Shown: positions 53,524 through 62,968, numbered from the stretch's first letter. The stretch is 64,000 nucleotides of DNA from Georgenia yuyongxinii (GCF_006352065.1 NZ_CP040915.1:558001-622000); one strand, 5' to 3'. The notes: a model not told the origin generated them from the sequence alone. Program-made: numbers and translations.

Positions 53524-53909
53524 TCGAGGAGCCCGGGGTCGTCGGGCACGTCGACCGCGTGCTGCTGGAGCAGCTCCAGGGGCACGACCTCCAGCGCCCG
53601 CTCGTGGGTGCACGCGAGCACGACCGGCGCGGCGCAGCTGTCCTCGTAGGCCTGGAGCCACCGCACCGCCACCACGCACCACCGGTCGCCGGGGTGCAGG
53701 CCGGGGAAGAGCCACTCCGGCCGCGGGGTGACGAGGTCGTTGCCGTTGAGGCCCTGGTGCTCGAGGAACTCCGCGGTCATCACGGCGCAGATGCTGTGGT
53801 TGCCCAGGTCGCCCTCGTCGGCGCTGCACCGGCCGGTCCGGTAGTAACCGGTCACCGGGTCCGTGCCGCACTCACCCAGCTCGCCGCCGAGGACGTTGCG
53901 CTCCGCCAT
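53520..53909 (-). CDS. DUF2237 family protein
   Basis: Protein of 129 residues. Family signatures are NVLGGELGECGTDPVTGYYRTGRC, GNHSICAVMTAEFLEHQGLNGNDL and GDRWCVVAVRWLQAYEDSCAAPVVLACTHERAL. The conserved cysteines suggest a metal or redox site, but the function is not known. ATG 53909 has GATGAT six bases upstream. It is the first gene of a two-gene unit with the HIT gene. Confidence 0.9.
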   Translation of the reverse strand: MAERNVLGGELGECGTDPVTGYYRTGRCSADEGDLGNHSICAVMTAEFLEHQGLNGNDLVTPRPEWLFPGLHPGDRWCVVAVRWLQAYEDSCAAPVVLACTHERALEVVPLELLQQHAVDVPDDPGLLE

Positions 53910-53915
53910 GGCGCG

Positions 53916-53921
53916 ATCATC
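53916..53921 (-). promoter_or_regulatory. -10-like hexamer of the DUF2237-HIT unit (leaderless)
   Basis: GATGAT on the minus strand ends six bases before ATG 53909, the same hexamer and spacing as at the SGNH hydrolase gene. Confidence 0.3.
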
Positions 53922-53983
53922 CCGGGTGGTGGGCGGGCTCGCGAGGTGTGCCACCCTGGCGGTGACCGGGCGAAGGGGCGGGG

Positions 53984-55186
53984 ATGAAAAAGGTAGCCAC
54001 GCGGGCGGCGGTGCCGGCGTTCGAGGTGATGACGATCCTGGACCGGGTGGCGCAGCTGCGTGCCGCCGGCCGGGACGTGATCTCCTTGTGCGCGGGCGAG
54101 CCGTCGGGTGGGGCGCCCGACGCCGTCCACCGCCTTGCTGCCCAGGCGCACACCGCCCGCCTGGACCTGGGCTACACCAGCGCCCTTGGCATCCGGCCGC
54201 TGCGCGAGGCGCTCGCCGCGCACTACCGCTCCTGGTACGGGCTGGACGTCGCACCCGAGCAGGTGGCGGTCACGACCGGCTCGTCCGGTGCCTTCGTGCT
54301 CAGCTTCCTCGCCGCCTTCGACGCCGGGGACCGGGTGGCGCTGGCCCGGCCGGGCTACCCCGCCTACCGCAACATCCTGCGGGCGCTGGGCTGCGTGGTG
54401 GTCGAGGTGGACGCCGGCCCGGCGGACCGGTTCCAGCCCACACCGGCGGTCCTGGACGCGGTCGTGGCCGCGTCCGGCCCGCTCGACGGGCTGGTCCTCG
54501 CCTCGCCCGCCAACCCCACCGGCACCATGGTCAGCCGGGCCGAGCTGGCCGGCCTGACCGCCTGGTGCTCACGCAACGGTGTGCGGCTGGTCAGCGACGA
54601 GATCTATCACGGCATCACCTACCCGGCCGACCCCGCCGCGGCCGACGCCCGCGGCGTCTGCGCCTGGGAGCTCGACCGGAGCGCGCTCGTCGTGTCCTCC
54701 TTCTCCAAGTACTGGGGGATGACGGGATGGCGGCTCGGCTGGGCCCTCATGCCCGAGGACCTCGCCACGTCGATCGACGCGCTCGCGGGCAACGTCGCCC
54801 TCTGCCCGCCGGCGCCGGCCCAGCTCGCCGCCGTCGGCGCCTTCACCCCGGACGCGTACGCGCAGGCCGAGGCCCGCGTGGCCGAGTTCGCCCGGACCCG
54901 CGAGGTGCTGCTCGGGCAGGTCGACCGGCTCGGCTGGGGCCCGGTCGCCCCCGCGGACGGCGCGTTCTACCTCTACGGCGACCTCGGCGACCGCCTGGGC
55001 CCGTTCGCCGACTCGGCGGCCTGGTGCCGGGCCCTGCTGGAGGAGCAGGGTGTCGCCGTCGTGCCGGGTGGGGACTTCGACGCCGTGGGCGGCGGGCGCT
55101 ACGTCCGGCTCTCCTTCGCGGCCGGTGCGGAGGCGGTGACCGCGGCCGTGGACCGGATCGTCGCGTTCCAAGAGGCGCACGGCTGA
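53984..55186 (+). CDS. PLP-dependent aminotransferase, class I/II
   Basis: Aminotransferase of 400 residues with fold type I motifs: ISLCAGEPSGGAPDAV, GYTSALGIRPLREAL, VTTGSSGAFVLSFLAAF, the pyridine-ring Asn in LASPANPTGTMV, VSDEIYHGITY, the PLP lysine in VVSSFSKYWGMTGWRLGW and the substrate Arg near GGRYVRLSFA. Likely substrates are aspartate-, alanine- or aromatic-type amino acids; specificity is not visible. AAGGGG lies five bases before ATG 53984. It is divergent from the DUF2237 unit. Confidence 0.92.
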   Translation: MKKVATRAAVPAFEVMTILDRVAQLRAAGRDVISLCAGEPSGGAPDAVHRLAAQAHTARLDLGYTSALGIRPLREALAAHYRSWYGLDVAPEQVAVTTGSSGAFVLSFLAAFDAGDRVALARPGYPAYRNILRALGCVVVEVDAGPADRFQPTPAVLDAVVAASGPLDGLVLASPANPTGTMVSRAELAGLTAWCSRNGVRLVSDEIYHGITYPADPAAADARGVCAWELDRSALVVSSFSKYWGMTGWRLGWALMPEDLATSIDALAGNVALCPPAPAQLAAVGAFTPDAYAQAEARVAEFARTREVLLGQVDRLGWGPVAPADGAFYLYGDLGDRLGPFADSAAWCRALLEEQGVAVVPGGDFDAVGGGRYVRLSFAAGAEAVTAAVDRIVAFQEAHG

Positions 55187-55219
55187 CCTTCGCGCCCGCG
55201 GCGCCCCTCTCCGTGCTCC

Positions 55220-55702
55220 TCACGCCGCCGCCGGGAACGGCCTCCCGAAGAGCTCCTGCGTGCGGCGACCCTCGGCCCAGCCCGGGTCCCACGGCCACTG
55301 CCCCGCGTGGTTGCTCCACACCACCTGCAGCCCGTTCACCTGTCGCGCCCCGCGCAGCCCGTAGATCTCCTGCGCCATGGCGAGCCGGCGCGGGTTGTTG
55401 ACCCGCAGCACCTGGTAGCGGTGGCTGCTGAAGCTGGTGATGACGTCCCCGGCCCGGTACCGGTGCCCCTCGCGCACGTGGGTGGCAAGCTCGTCGAGCA
55501 GCGGCTGGGCGTCTGGCCCGTCCAGCCCGCTCATCACCAGCTCGGGATGGTCGTGGAACCGGGTCAGCCCGACGGTGTAGCTGAACGGTGGGCTGTTCGG
55601 CCCGCGCTCGACGCCACACACGGCCCACCCCACCGCCTGGATGGTGTCCAGGAACCACTTGCGGATGTCCTCGTCGGACCACCCGTCGCACTTCCAGCAC
55701 AT
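55220..55702 (-). CDS. DUF4262 domain protein
   Basis: Protein of 160 residues. Family features are the N-terminal MCWKCDGW, WAVCGVERGPNSPPFSYTVGLTRFHDHPELVMSGL, DVITSFSSHRYQVLRVNNPRRLAMAQEIYG and LQVVWSNHAGQWPWDPGW. Family function is unknown. AGGAGG lies six bases before ATG 55702. It converges with the aminotransferase gene. Confidence 0.88.
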   Translation of the reverse strand: MCWKCDGWSDEDIRKWFLDTIQAVGWAVCGVERGPNSPPFSYTVGLTRFHDHPELVMSGLDGPDAQPLLDELATHVREGHRYRAGDVITSFSSHRYQVLRVNNPRRLAMAQEIYGLRGARQVNGLQVVWSNHAGQWPWDPGWAEGRRTQELFGRPFPAAA

Positions 55703-55861
55703 ATCGACCTCCTCGTCGTCTGGCTCTTGGGGTCGACGTTAGGAGCGGCCACCCACACGCCCCGGGTGCGCCGGGTGGCCCTGTGCACAAGGCGCCGTGG
55801 CAGCACGTGAACGAGTGCCTCCCGGGCTGCGGCACGGCCACACGCGGCGGTCGGCCAGCCG

Positions 55862-58213
55862 CTAGGCGCCCGGCGCGGCCGCGACGGCGGAGATGCGGTG
55901 GATCGCGACGGTCATCTCGGTCTCGCGCTCCACGTCGGTCACGCGGACCCGGCCGCCGTCCACGTGCACGGGCCGGACCCGCCGCCGCTCCGGGCGACCG
56001 GTGGCACCGACGAGCACGATCTCCACCATCGCGCCGGCGGCCGCGGCCTCACGCAGCACCGCCAGGGCGTGGACGGGGTCGGTCGCGGCCGGGGCCGCCT
56101 CGCCGCCCCGGGCGGCATCCCGGCGGATCCGCTCCTCACCCGTGCGCATCCGGGACGTGACGGCCACCAAGTCCGCCTCGTCGAGGACGCGGGTGTATGT
56201 GCTGGTGGCCGCGCCGGGGAAGGTGGGCAGCCCCCGGGCACCGCCGCGCCGGCCGCGGCTGCGGGCCCGGGCGAGGCGGCCCGGGGAGCCGGCGGGCACC
56301 GTCGTCCCGGAGGTAAGGGACCTGCCGAGGCCGCTGAGCACCACGGCCCCGTCCGGTCCTTCGAGGACGGGGGCCAGGCCGGCGTCGTGCAGGGCGTCGA
56401 GCACGTCGCCCGGCGGGGCGGGCGAGACCAGGACGGTCGGCGCGATCGTGCGCAGCGCCAGGTCCGCCAGCGCCGGGTTGCCGACCAGCGTGGCCGCGGC
56501 CGCAGCGTCCTCGACGCGCAGGTAGGCGGCCGCGGCGCCCACCCGCACCTGCCCGTGCCGGCGGGCGCCGTCGCGGACCAGGTACTCCAGCGGCTGGGGC
56601 AGCGGCGTGCGGGAGCGCTCGGCGAGGGCCGCGAGCAGCTCGTCCGCGCCCAGGCCGGCGTCCAGCGCGCGGCGCACGGACTCCGCGGTGAACCGGACGG
56701 TTAGGGCGGCGCCGCGGGACTCGGCCTCGGCGCACAGAGACAGCAGGTCGGCCAGGCCGGGTTCTGGCCGGCCGGGCACGACGGCGGTGAGGTCGCCCTG
56801 GACGAGCAGGTCGCCCACGGGCTCCGGCAGCGCCCGCTCCAGCGCCCGAGCGACGGCGGCCAGCCCGCCGCCGTCGAGCAGTGTCCGGCCCGGCGCCGTC
56901 AGGGCGCCCGCACCGGTCAGGCCGAGCCGGCCGGCCTCGCGCAGGACGGCGCCGACCGTGCTGACCGGTGCCGTGGCGCGCGGCCGGTGCCAGGCGAGCG
57001 TCTCGTGGACCTGTGCCGGGGTCGGTCCGGCACCGGCCGGGAGGTCGGCGAGGACCCGCAGGGCCCGGCCGCGCAGCTCCATCGCCCATCCGCGTTCGAG
57101 GGTCGGTTCGAGCGCCGCCCGAAGGGTGCCGGGGTCGGACCTGGTGCCGACGAGCCAGGGGGTGCGCGCGGAGCGCAGCCACGCGGCCGCCAGCTGCGCC
57201 CACCGCACGGGCAGCGGGTCCTCGAGCCAGTCCAGCGCCGCGCGGGACGGGCCCCAGGCGACCGCCTCGTCGCCGTCCTGCGTGAGCAGCCCGGCCATGG
57301 CGGCCAGCTCGGCCACCGCGGCGGCAGCGGCCTCGTCGATCTCGAGCGCCCCGGCGGTGCGGCGCAGCTCGCGCACCCCGATGCCGCCGGTGCGCAGCAC
57401 GGTGGCGGGGGTGTCGTGCCAGGTCTGCAGGAGCAGCCCGACGAGCCGGACGATCTCCTCCGCCGCTCGGGCGCCCTCCGCCTCGACGACCGTCGCCGGC
57501 ATGGTCCTCAGGTTCTCCGGTGCCGGGGGCGTCGGCGGCTGGGCGTGGGTGCGGCCGCCCCGGGCGGCGAGCGCGACCTCCCGCGGCAGGACGAGCTGGG
57601 TGGGGGAGAGGCGGTGCAGGATGCCCCGTTCAAGGAGCCACGCGGCGCCATCGGGCAGGTGGTCGGCGCCGACTGTGCCGACCGGTGGCCCCCAGGTCAG
57701 GGCGTCGAGGACACCGACGGCGGCGGCCGGGGCGTCGCGCAGCGCGGCCTTCAGCGCGGTCGCGGTGGTCGGTGGCGCGGCGGGTGGGGTGCCCAGCTCG
57801 GCCAGGGTGGGGCCGAGGCCGGCCGGGTGCGGCCCGAGGGCGTCGACCAGGGCGGGCACGGGCAGGTCGGCGACCAGCAGGGCGAGGTCGGTGAGCCGGC
57901 GGTGTGCTGGTGCCGCGTCGAGCCCGACGGCCCTGGTCAGGGCCACCGCCGTCGGACGGCGCAGCGGGGCCAGCGCCACCGCGGCCTCGGCGACCACGAG
58001 CTCGGCGGCGTCGAGACCCGTCAGGGCCCGCTCGACGCTCGGCCGGGTGCCCGCGCGGGCGGCGAGCGCGGTGAGGGACGAGGGGGCCGGGACGGCGAGG
58101 TCGGGGCGCGCGCGGAGCAGTGCGGCCAGCCCGGCATCGTCGCGCCGGGCCAGCGCCGTGCCGAGCGTCGCTCCCGTCGCGGTCGCCGCCCGGGGCGTCG
58201 TCGAGGAAGCCAT
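55862..58213 (-). CDS. Helicase-associated (Helicase_C_3) protein, XPB partner type
   Basis: Protein of 783 residues, mostly helical repeats rich in Ala and Leu. The part at about 470-600 (VGDLLVQGDLTAVVPGRPEPGLADLLSLCAEAESRG, TVRFTAESVRRALDAGL, PLEYLVRDGARRHGQVRVG) matches the XPB/Ssl2-like helicase-associated domain; there are no helicase motifs. It ends with a WYL-like beta region (MVEIVLVGATGRPERRRVRPVHVDGGRVRVTDVE). In actinobacteria this protein is usually near XPB and is presumed to work with it. ATG 58213 has TAGTGT seven bases upstream. Confidence 0.88.
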   Translation of the reverse strand: MASSTTPRAATATGATLGTALARRDDAGLAALLRARPDLAVPAPSSLTALAARAGTRPSVERALTGLDAAELVVAEAAVALAPLRRPTAVALTRAVGLDAAPAHRRLTDLALLVADLPVPALVDALGPHPAGLGPTLAELGTPPAAPPTTATALKAALRDAPAAAVGVLDALTWGPPVGTVGADHLPDGAAWLLERGILHRLSPTQLVLPREVALAARGGRTHAQPPTPPAPENLRTMPATVVEAEGARAAEEIVRLVGLLLQTWHDTPATVLRTGGIGVRELRRTAGALEIDEAAAAAVAELAAMAGLLTQDGDEAVAWGPSRAALDWLEDPLPVRWAQLAAAWLRSARTPWLVGTRSDPGTLRAALEPTLERGWAMELRGRALRVLADLPAGAGPTPAQVHETLAWHRPRATAPVSTVGAVLREAGRLGLTGAGALTAPGRTLLDGGGLAAVARALERALPEPVGDLLVQGDLTAVVPGRPEPGLADLLSLCAEAESRGAALTVRFTAESVRRALDAGLGADELLAALAERSRTPLPQPLEYLVRDGARRHGQVRVGAAAAYLRVEDAAAAATLVGNPALADLALRTIAPTVLVSPAPPGDVLDALHDAGLAPVLEGPDGAVVLSGLGRSLTSGTTVPAGSPGRLARARSRGRRGGARGLPTFPGAATSTYTRVLDEADLVAVTSRMRTGEERIRRDAARGGEAAPAATDPVHALAVLREAAAAGAMVEIVLVGATGRPERRRVRPVHVDGGRVRVTDVERETEMTVAIHRISAVAAAPGA

Positions 58214-58220
58214 CCGCACC

Positions 58221-58226
58221 ACACTA
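58221..58226 (-). promoter_or_regulatory. -10-like hexamer of the helicase-associated gene (leaderless)
   Basis: TAGTGT on the minus strand ends seven bases before ATG 58213. The hexamer and spacing are identical to those at csrA. Confidence 0.45.
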
Positions 58227-58360
58227 CGGCCGACGGCGGCACCCTCGCTCCCGGCGGAAAGGCGCACGAGGCGGGACTACGGCCCGGTATCCTGGGCGCA
58301 GGAAGTGGCGCCGGCGACGTCGGCGCCTTCGTCACGTAGTGGAACAAGTGAGGTAGCCCC

Positions 58361-58735
58361 GTGCCTACCGGCAAGGTCAAGTGGTACGACGCCGCCAAGG
58401 GCTTCGGCTTCATCGCCGCCGATGACGGCGGTGAGGTCTTCCTGCACGCCTCCGCGATGCCCACGGGCACGGCGCCGAAGCCGGGCGCCAAGGTCGACTT
58501 CGGGGTGGCCGAGGGCCGTCGCGGCCCGCAGGCGCTCTCGGTCACGGTGCTCGAGGAGCCGCCGTCGGTGGTCCGCGCGCATCGCAAGCCGGCCGAGGAC
58601 ATGGTCCCGATCGTCGAGGACCTCATCAAGGCGCTCGACCGCACCTCCAACTCGCTGCACCGCGGCCACTACCCCGACAACAGCAAGCAGATCGCCCAGC
58701 TGCTGCGCGCGGTCGCGGACCAGTTCGACCTCTGA
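58361..58735 (+). CDS. Cold-shock-domain protein with C-terminal extension
   Basis: RNA/DNA-binding protein of 124 residues. Residues 1-67 are a cold-shock domain (TGKVKWYDAAKGFGFIAADDGGEVFLHASAM with RNP1 KGFGFIAA and RNP2 VFLHASA). The remaining ~55 residues are a helical extension (EDMVPIVEDLIKALDRTSNSLHRGHYPDNSKQIAQLLRAVADQF), longer than the ~67-residue CspA type but usual for one actinobacterial class. GTG 58361 has GAGGT upstream. It is divergent from the helicase-associated gene. Confidence 0.93.
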   Translation: MPTGKVKWYDAAKGFGFIAADDGGEVFLHASAMPTGTAPKPGAKVDFGVAEGRRGPQALSVTVLEEPPSVVRAHRKPAEDMVPIVEDLIKALDRTSNSLHRGHYPDNSKQIAQLLRAVADQFDL

Positions 58736-58768
58736 GCGCGGCCGGCCGAGCCTGCATCGCCCACCACC

Positions 58769-58774
58769 TAGACT
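58769..58774 (+). promoter_or_regulatory. -10-like hexamer of the DUF3027 gene (leaderless)
   Basis: TAGACT ends exactly six bases before GTG 58781. That supports 58781 over the in-frame GTG at 58775, which touches the hexamer. Confidence 0.45.
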
Positions 58775-58780
58775 GTGCGC

Positions 58781-59776
58781 GTGCCACCTGCCATCAAGAC
58801 GCCCCGCATCACCGCCCGCGCCGGCAAGGAGACCGTGCTCGCCGGCGCCGGAGCCATCGAGCTCGCCCGCAACGCCGCCGAGGAGCTGGCCCAGCCGGGT
58901 CAGGTCGGTGAGCACCGCGGGATGGTGGTCGAGGGTGAACGACTGGTCACCCACGTGTTCGAGGCGCTCGTCCCCGGCTACCGCGGCTGGCACTGGGCCG
59001 TGACCGTGGCGCGCCCGCCCCGCGGACGCGCGGCCACGGTGTGCGAGGTGGAGCTGCTGCCCGGCGACGGCGCGCTGCTGGCGCCGGAATGGGTGCCGTG
59101 GGCCGAGCGGCTGCAGCCGGGCGACGTCGGCCCTGCCGATGCGCTGCCGTACCTGGCGGACGACCCGCGCCTGGAGCAGGGCTACGAGGCCACCGGCGAG
59201 GACGCCGACGTGCTCGCGATCTATGAGCTCGGCCTCGGCCGGGCCCGCGTGCTCTCGACCGACGGTCGCGCCCAGGCGCTGACCCGCTGGTACGACGGCG
59301 ATCATGGCCCGCACGCGCCCGCCGCGAAGGCGGCCAAGGCGCCGTGCTCCACCTGCGGTTTCTTCATGAAGCTCGCGGGGTCCCCGCGCACCGTCTTCGG
59401 GGTGTGCGCGAACGAGTGGTCGCCCGACGACGGCCGGGTGGTCTCGACGGACCACGGCTGCGGGGCCCACTCCGAGACCGACGCGCCCCGGCCCGCCGCG
59501 CTGTGGAACCCGTCCGAGCCGGTGATCGACGAGCGCGACCTCGAGGTCCTCAGCGCCCACGCCGTCGCCCCGGAGATCGTCGAGGTCGCCGACGCGGGAG
59601 CGCCCGGTGAGCCCAGCGAACCGGCCGAGCCCGACCTGCCCGGCCAGATCGCCCTCGAACAGGACGCCGAGGCCACCGCCGACGCCGTCCCCGACCTCGA
59701 CGCCGAGCCGGCGCCGAGCACGGACGTCGACGCCCCCTCGCCGAGCACGGACGTGCCGGCGACGTCCCAGCACTGA
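58781..59776 (+). CDS. DUF3027 family protein
   Basis: Actinobacterial protein of 331 residues, function unknown. Conserved parts are HRGMVVEGERLVTHVFEALVPGYRGWHWAVTVARPPRG, CEVELLPGDGALLAPEWVPWAERLQPGDVG, and a cysteine cluster (APCSTCGFF, GVCANEWSPDDGRVVSTDHGCGAHSE) that looks like a zinc or iron site. The last ~70 residues are acidic and Pro/Ala-rich. The gene follows the cold-shock gene by 45 bases, a neighbour pair common in this group. Confidence 0.88.
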   Translation: MPPAIKTPRITARAGKETVLAGAGAIELARNAAEELAQPGQVGEHRGMVVEGERLVTHVFEALVPGYRGWHWAVTVARPPRGRAATVCEVELLPGDGALLAPEWVPWAERLQPGDVGPADALPYLADDPRLEQGYEATGEDADVLAIYELGLGRARVLSTDGRAQALTRWYDGDHGPHAPAAKAAKAPCSTCGFFMKLAGSPRTVFGVCANEWSPDDGRVVSTDHGCGAHSETDAPRPAALWNPSEPVIDERDLEVLSAHAVAPEIVEVADAGAPGEPSEPAEPDLPGQIALEQDAEATADAVPDLDAEPAPSTDVDAPSPSTDVPATSQH

Positions 59777-59841
59777 GGCCTCCGCGCCCGCGACACCCAC
59801 TGCCAAGGCGAGGGCGGCGCACCCGCCGTCCGCGGCGATGA

Positions 59842-59847
59842 CATGAT
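59842..59847 (+). promoter_or_regulatory. -10-like hexamer of the GHKL ATPase gene (leaderless)
   Basis: CATGAT ends six bases before GTG 59854. It matches TATAAT at four positions including A2 and T6. Confidence 0.35.
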
Positions 59848-59853
59848 GCGGCG

Positions 59854-62800
59854 GTGCCCGGCGCCCCCGACCTGTTCCACACCGCCGCCCTCCGCGGGTC
59901 GGCGCTCGCCACCTGGCAGCGCGACCCGTCCCGGCTCCGGCAGGACGCCAACCTCGAGGAGGACCACGCCCGCGGCTACTACCGCGACCGTGTGGTCACC
60001 GAGCTCGCCCAGAACGCGGCGGACGCCGCCGCCGCGCCGGGCGGCGCGCCCGGCCGGCTCCTGCTCCGCCTGACCACGGGCGCCGGCGGTGCGCGGCTGC
60101 TGGCCGCCAACACCGGCACACCGCTCACCGTCGACGGCGTTGCCGCCCTGGCGAGCATGCGCGCCTCCGCCAAGCGGACCGGCGGGATGGTGGGCCGGTT
60201 CGGGGTGGGCTTCGCCGCCGTCCGCTCCGTGAGCGACGAGCTGACCGTCGCCACCCGGCCGGGCCCCACCGAAGCGGGTGCCGTGGGCGTCGCCTTCTCA
60301 CTGGCGGGCACCCGCGGCCTGCTCGCCCGGGCGGCCGCCGACAGCCCCGCGCTCGGCGCGGAGGTAGCGGCCCGGCACGGTGACCTGCCCGCCCTGCGGC
60401 TGCCGTTCGTCAGCCCGGACGCCGACGTCCCGGCCGGTTTCACCACCGCCGTGGAGCTGGTGCTGCGCGGGCCGGCCGAGACCGCCGCCGTGCGCCAGGC
60501 ACTGACCGAGCTCTCCGACGCCGTCCTGCTCGCGCTGCCCGCGCTGGCGGAGGTGCGGGTGGAGATCGACGGCGAGGCCCCGCGCCGCCTCGCCGATGTC
60601 GACAGCCGCTGGCTCGTCACCCGGGCCGAGGGGACCCTCGATCCCGCGCTGCTGGCCGACCGTCCCGTCGAGGAGCGCGACCGCACCGGCTGGAGCGTGA
60701 CGTGGGCGCTGCCCCGGACCCGGCCCGCACCTCACCCGGGTGGCACGGGTGGGGGAGCTATGGAGCCCGCCACGCACACCGGCGTGGTCCACGCCCCCAC
60801 ACCGACCGACGAACCGTGCACCCTGCCCGCACTGCTCGTCGCGAGCCTCCCGCTCGACCCGTCCCGGCGGCACGTGGCGCCCGGCCTTCTGACCGATGCA
60901 CTGGTCGCCCGGGCGGGGAAGACCTACGCCCAGCTTGCCGACGCGCTCACGAACGGTCCGTCCGCCGACCCCGCGCGCTCGACCTCACCGGCCGGCGCCG
61001 ACCCACTCGCGCTCGTCCCCACCGGCCTGCCCGCCGGCCCGCTCGACGCCGCCCTCCACGCCGCCGCGCTTGCCGCACTGCGCGCAACGCCGATGCTCAC
61101 CGAGGTCGGCACCGGCGACCGTCTGACCGCCCGCACCGCGCAGGCGATCACCGGGCCTGTGGGTCAGGACGACGCCGTGCTGGCTGCGCTGAGCCCCATG
61201 ATCGGCGGGCTCGTCCGGGTGCCCGCAGACCGGCTCTCCCAGGCGCGGGTGCTCGGGGTGGCCCTGCGCGACCTCGCCGAAGTCCTCGAGGACCTGCCGC
61301 TCGTGGCCGAGCCGGCGCGGTGGCGCGAGCTGTACACCGCGCTCGCCCCGCACGCGGCCACCTCCCGCGAGGCGCTCGGCGCCCTGCCGGTCCCGCTCGC
61401 CGACGGGCGCACCGTCCGCGGCGCCCGCGGAATCCTCGTACCGGGAGCGGACCTCGCCACCCTGTGGGAGGAACACACGCTGGGGGCGCACTTCCCCGGG
61501 CTGCGGCTCGTCCATCCCGCCGCGGCACATCCGGTGCTGACCCGGGCGGGGGCCGTCGAGGCCGACGCCCGCACCGTCCTGGCCGAGGACCTGGTCCGTG
61601 CCGCGGCCCTGGGAGGGGAGCCCGGCGGCCCGGAGGACGCCGACGACGGCGAGGCCCGCGTCCCGGCGGTTGTCGCCGCCGTGCTCGACCTGGCCGCACT
61701 GGCCGTGCGTGAGCGGCCCGGCGCCGAGCTACCCGCCTGGCTGGCCCGTCTGTCCCTGCCCGGCCCCGACGGCGACCTCCCCGCGGCGGAGCTCGTCCTC
61801 CCCGGCAGTTGGGCCGCCACCGTCCTCGACGCCCTGGACCAGCTCGACCCCGCCGTCGCCGACCGGTGGGACGCCGCGACCCTCCGTGCCGTCGGGGTGC
61901 GCGCCGACCTCGTTACCGTGACCGTGCCGGACGTGGTCGCCGAGCCGGCCGCGGACGAGCCCGTCGAGGGCTGGGGCGACTACCTCGATCACCTGGCCCG
62001 GACGTTCGGCCCCGGCGCGTACCTGGGCGACCTGACCGCCGTCGCCGACCTCGACGCCGTCGCCGCGGACGCGTGGGACCGGCTGCTCGAACGGGTCGCC
62101 GAGGACCGCCACGCCCGCGCGGCGCTGCTCACCGAGGTGCGCGTGATCTCCGGGGGCCGCGCCGCCCACCTGACGGCGTCGTCGTACACCGCGTGGTGGC
62201 TGCGCGAGGAGCTCGGTGCGCCGTTCGCGCACCCGCGGGCCGGTGCGGCGCGGACGCCGTTCCTGCCCGAGGCCCCGGGCGGGCTCGCCGGCCTCGACGA
62301 CGCCGTCCTCACCGCGCTCGGCGCCGTGCAGGACCTGGCCGAGCTCGACGACGCCGGCTGGGAGGCGTACGTGGGCGGCTGGCCGCCGGTGGGCGAGGTG
62401 CCCCTGACGGACGCGCTGGCGCTGTGGCGCGCCCTGGTGGGTGCGGGCGCGGCCGGGCTCGAGCTGTCGCCGCAGGCCGTGCCGGTGCTCGACGCGGGCA
62501 CGGCCCGGATGGTGCCGGCGGAGGAAGCCGTGGTCGGGCCGCCGATGTGGGCGCAGGTGCGCCCGGTCCTCCCGGTGCCCGCCGGCGAGGTGGTGCGGGT
62601 CGCGGAACTGCTGGACCTTGACGCCGTCGGGGAGGCACTGCCCGAGGCGGTCGGCGCCGGAGCGGTGGACACCCCTTCGGAGGTGCTGGCCGTGCTGCCC
62701 GGCGCGCCGGCACAGTGGTGGGAGTGCACGCACCTGCGGGTCGCCGGCGTGGAGGTGGCCTGGTGGGCGGCCGACGGCGCAGCCTGGGCGACGACGACCG

Positions 62801-62922
62801 CCGGCCTCTCCCGAGCGCTCGCCTACGCCGCCGGGAACTGGGCCGCGCGGCACCTGGTCGAGGCGGTGCTCACCGAGCCCGGCCGGCTGGCAGAGCTGCT
62901 GGCCGAGCACGCCGGGCAGTGA
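59854..62922 (+). CDS. Large HSP90/sacsin-like GHKL ATPase
   Basis: Protein of 1022 residues. The first ~230 residues are a GHKL ATP-binding domain: N box VVTELAQNAADAAA, G1-type LLAANTGTPLTVDGVAALASMRASAKR and G2-type GMVGRFGVGFAAVRSVSDE, as in sacsin and HSP90. The remaining ~790 residues are Ala/Leu-rich with no recognised domain. No HSP90 middle-domain signature is seen, so it is an HSP90-like ATPase with its own C-terminal region. GTG 59854 follows CATGAT by six bases. It stands alone, convergent with the pca genes. Function unknown. Confidence 0.82.
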   Translation: MPGAPDLFHTAALRGSALATWQRDPSRLRQDANLEEDHARGYYRDRVVTELAQNAADAAAAPGGAPGRLLLRLTTGAGGARLLAANTGTPLTVDGVAALASMRASAKRTGGMVGRFGVGFAAVRSVSDELTVATRPGPTEAGAVGVAFSLAGTRGLLARAAADSPALGAEVAARHGDLPALRLPFVSPDADVPAGFTTAVELVLRGPAETAAVRQALTELSDAVLLALPALAEVRVEIDGEAPRRLADVDSRWLVTRAEGTLDPALLADRPVEERDRTGWSVTWALPRTRPAPHPGGTGGGAMEPATHTGVVHAPTPTDEPCTLPALLVASLPLDPSRRHVAPGLLTDALVARAGKTYAQLADALTNGPSADPARSTSPAGADPLALVPTGLPAGPLDAALHAAALAALRATPMLTEVGTGDRLTARTAQAITGPVGQDDAVLAALSPMIGGLVRVPADRLSQARVLGVALRDLAEVLEDLPLVAEPARWRELYTALAPHAATSREALGALPVPLADGRTVRGARGILVPGADLATLWEEHTLGAHFPGLRLVHPAAAHPVLTRAGAVEADARTVLAEDLVRAAALGGEPGGPEDADDGEARVPAVVAAVLDLAALAVRERPGAELPAWLARLSLPGPDGDLPAAELVLPGSWAATVLDALDQLDPAVADRWDAATLRAVGVRADLVTVTVPDVVAEPAADEPVEGWGDYLDHLARTFGPGAYLGDLTAVADLDAVAADAWDRLLERVAEDRHARAALLTEVRVISGGRAAHLTASSYTAWWLREELGAPFAHPRAGAARTPFLPEAPGGLAGLDDAVLTALGAVQDLAELDDAGWEAYVGGWPPVGEVPLTDALALWRALVGAGAAGLELSPQAVPVLDAGTARMVPAEEAVVGPPMWAQVRPVLPVPAGEVVRVAELLDLDAVGEALPEAVGAGAVDTPSEVLAVLPGAPAQWWECTHLRVAGVEVAWWAADGAAWATTTAGLSRALAYAAGNWAARHLVEAVLTEPGRLAELLAEHAGQ

Positions 62923-62926
62923 GACG

Positions 62927-62955
62927 CCGGGGCCCGGTCGTCCGGCGGGCCCCGG
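62927..62955. terminator. Bidirectional hairpin between the GHKL ATPase and pcaG
   Basis: CCGGGGCCCG (62927-62936) pairs perfectly with CGGGCCCCGG (62946-62955) around a 9-base loop, in the 46-base gap between the two convergent genes. Confidence 0.75.
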
Positions 62956-62968
62956 GGCCGTGGGCTGC

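Noticed and set aside
50923-53649. Plus-strand open frame of 908 codons across the XPB and HIT genes
   Set aside because: It runs antisense through XPB motifs and HIT residues on the other strand, and its own sequence is low-complexity.
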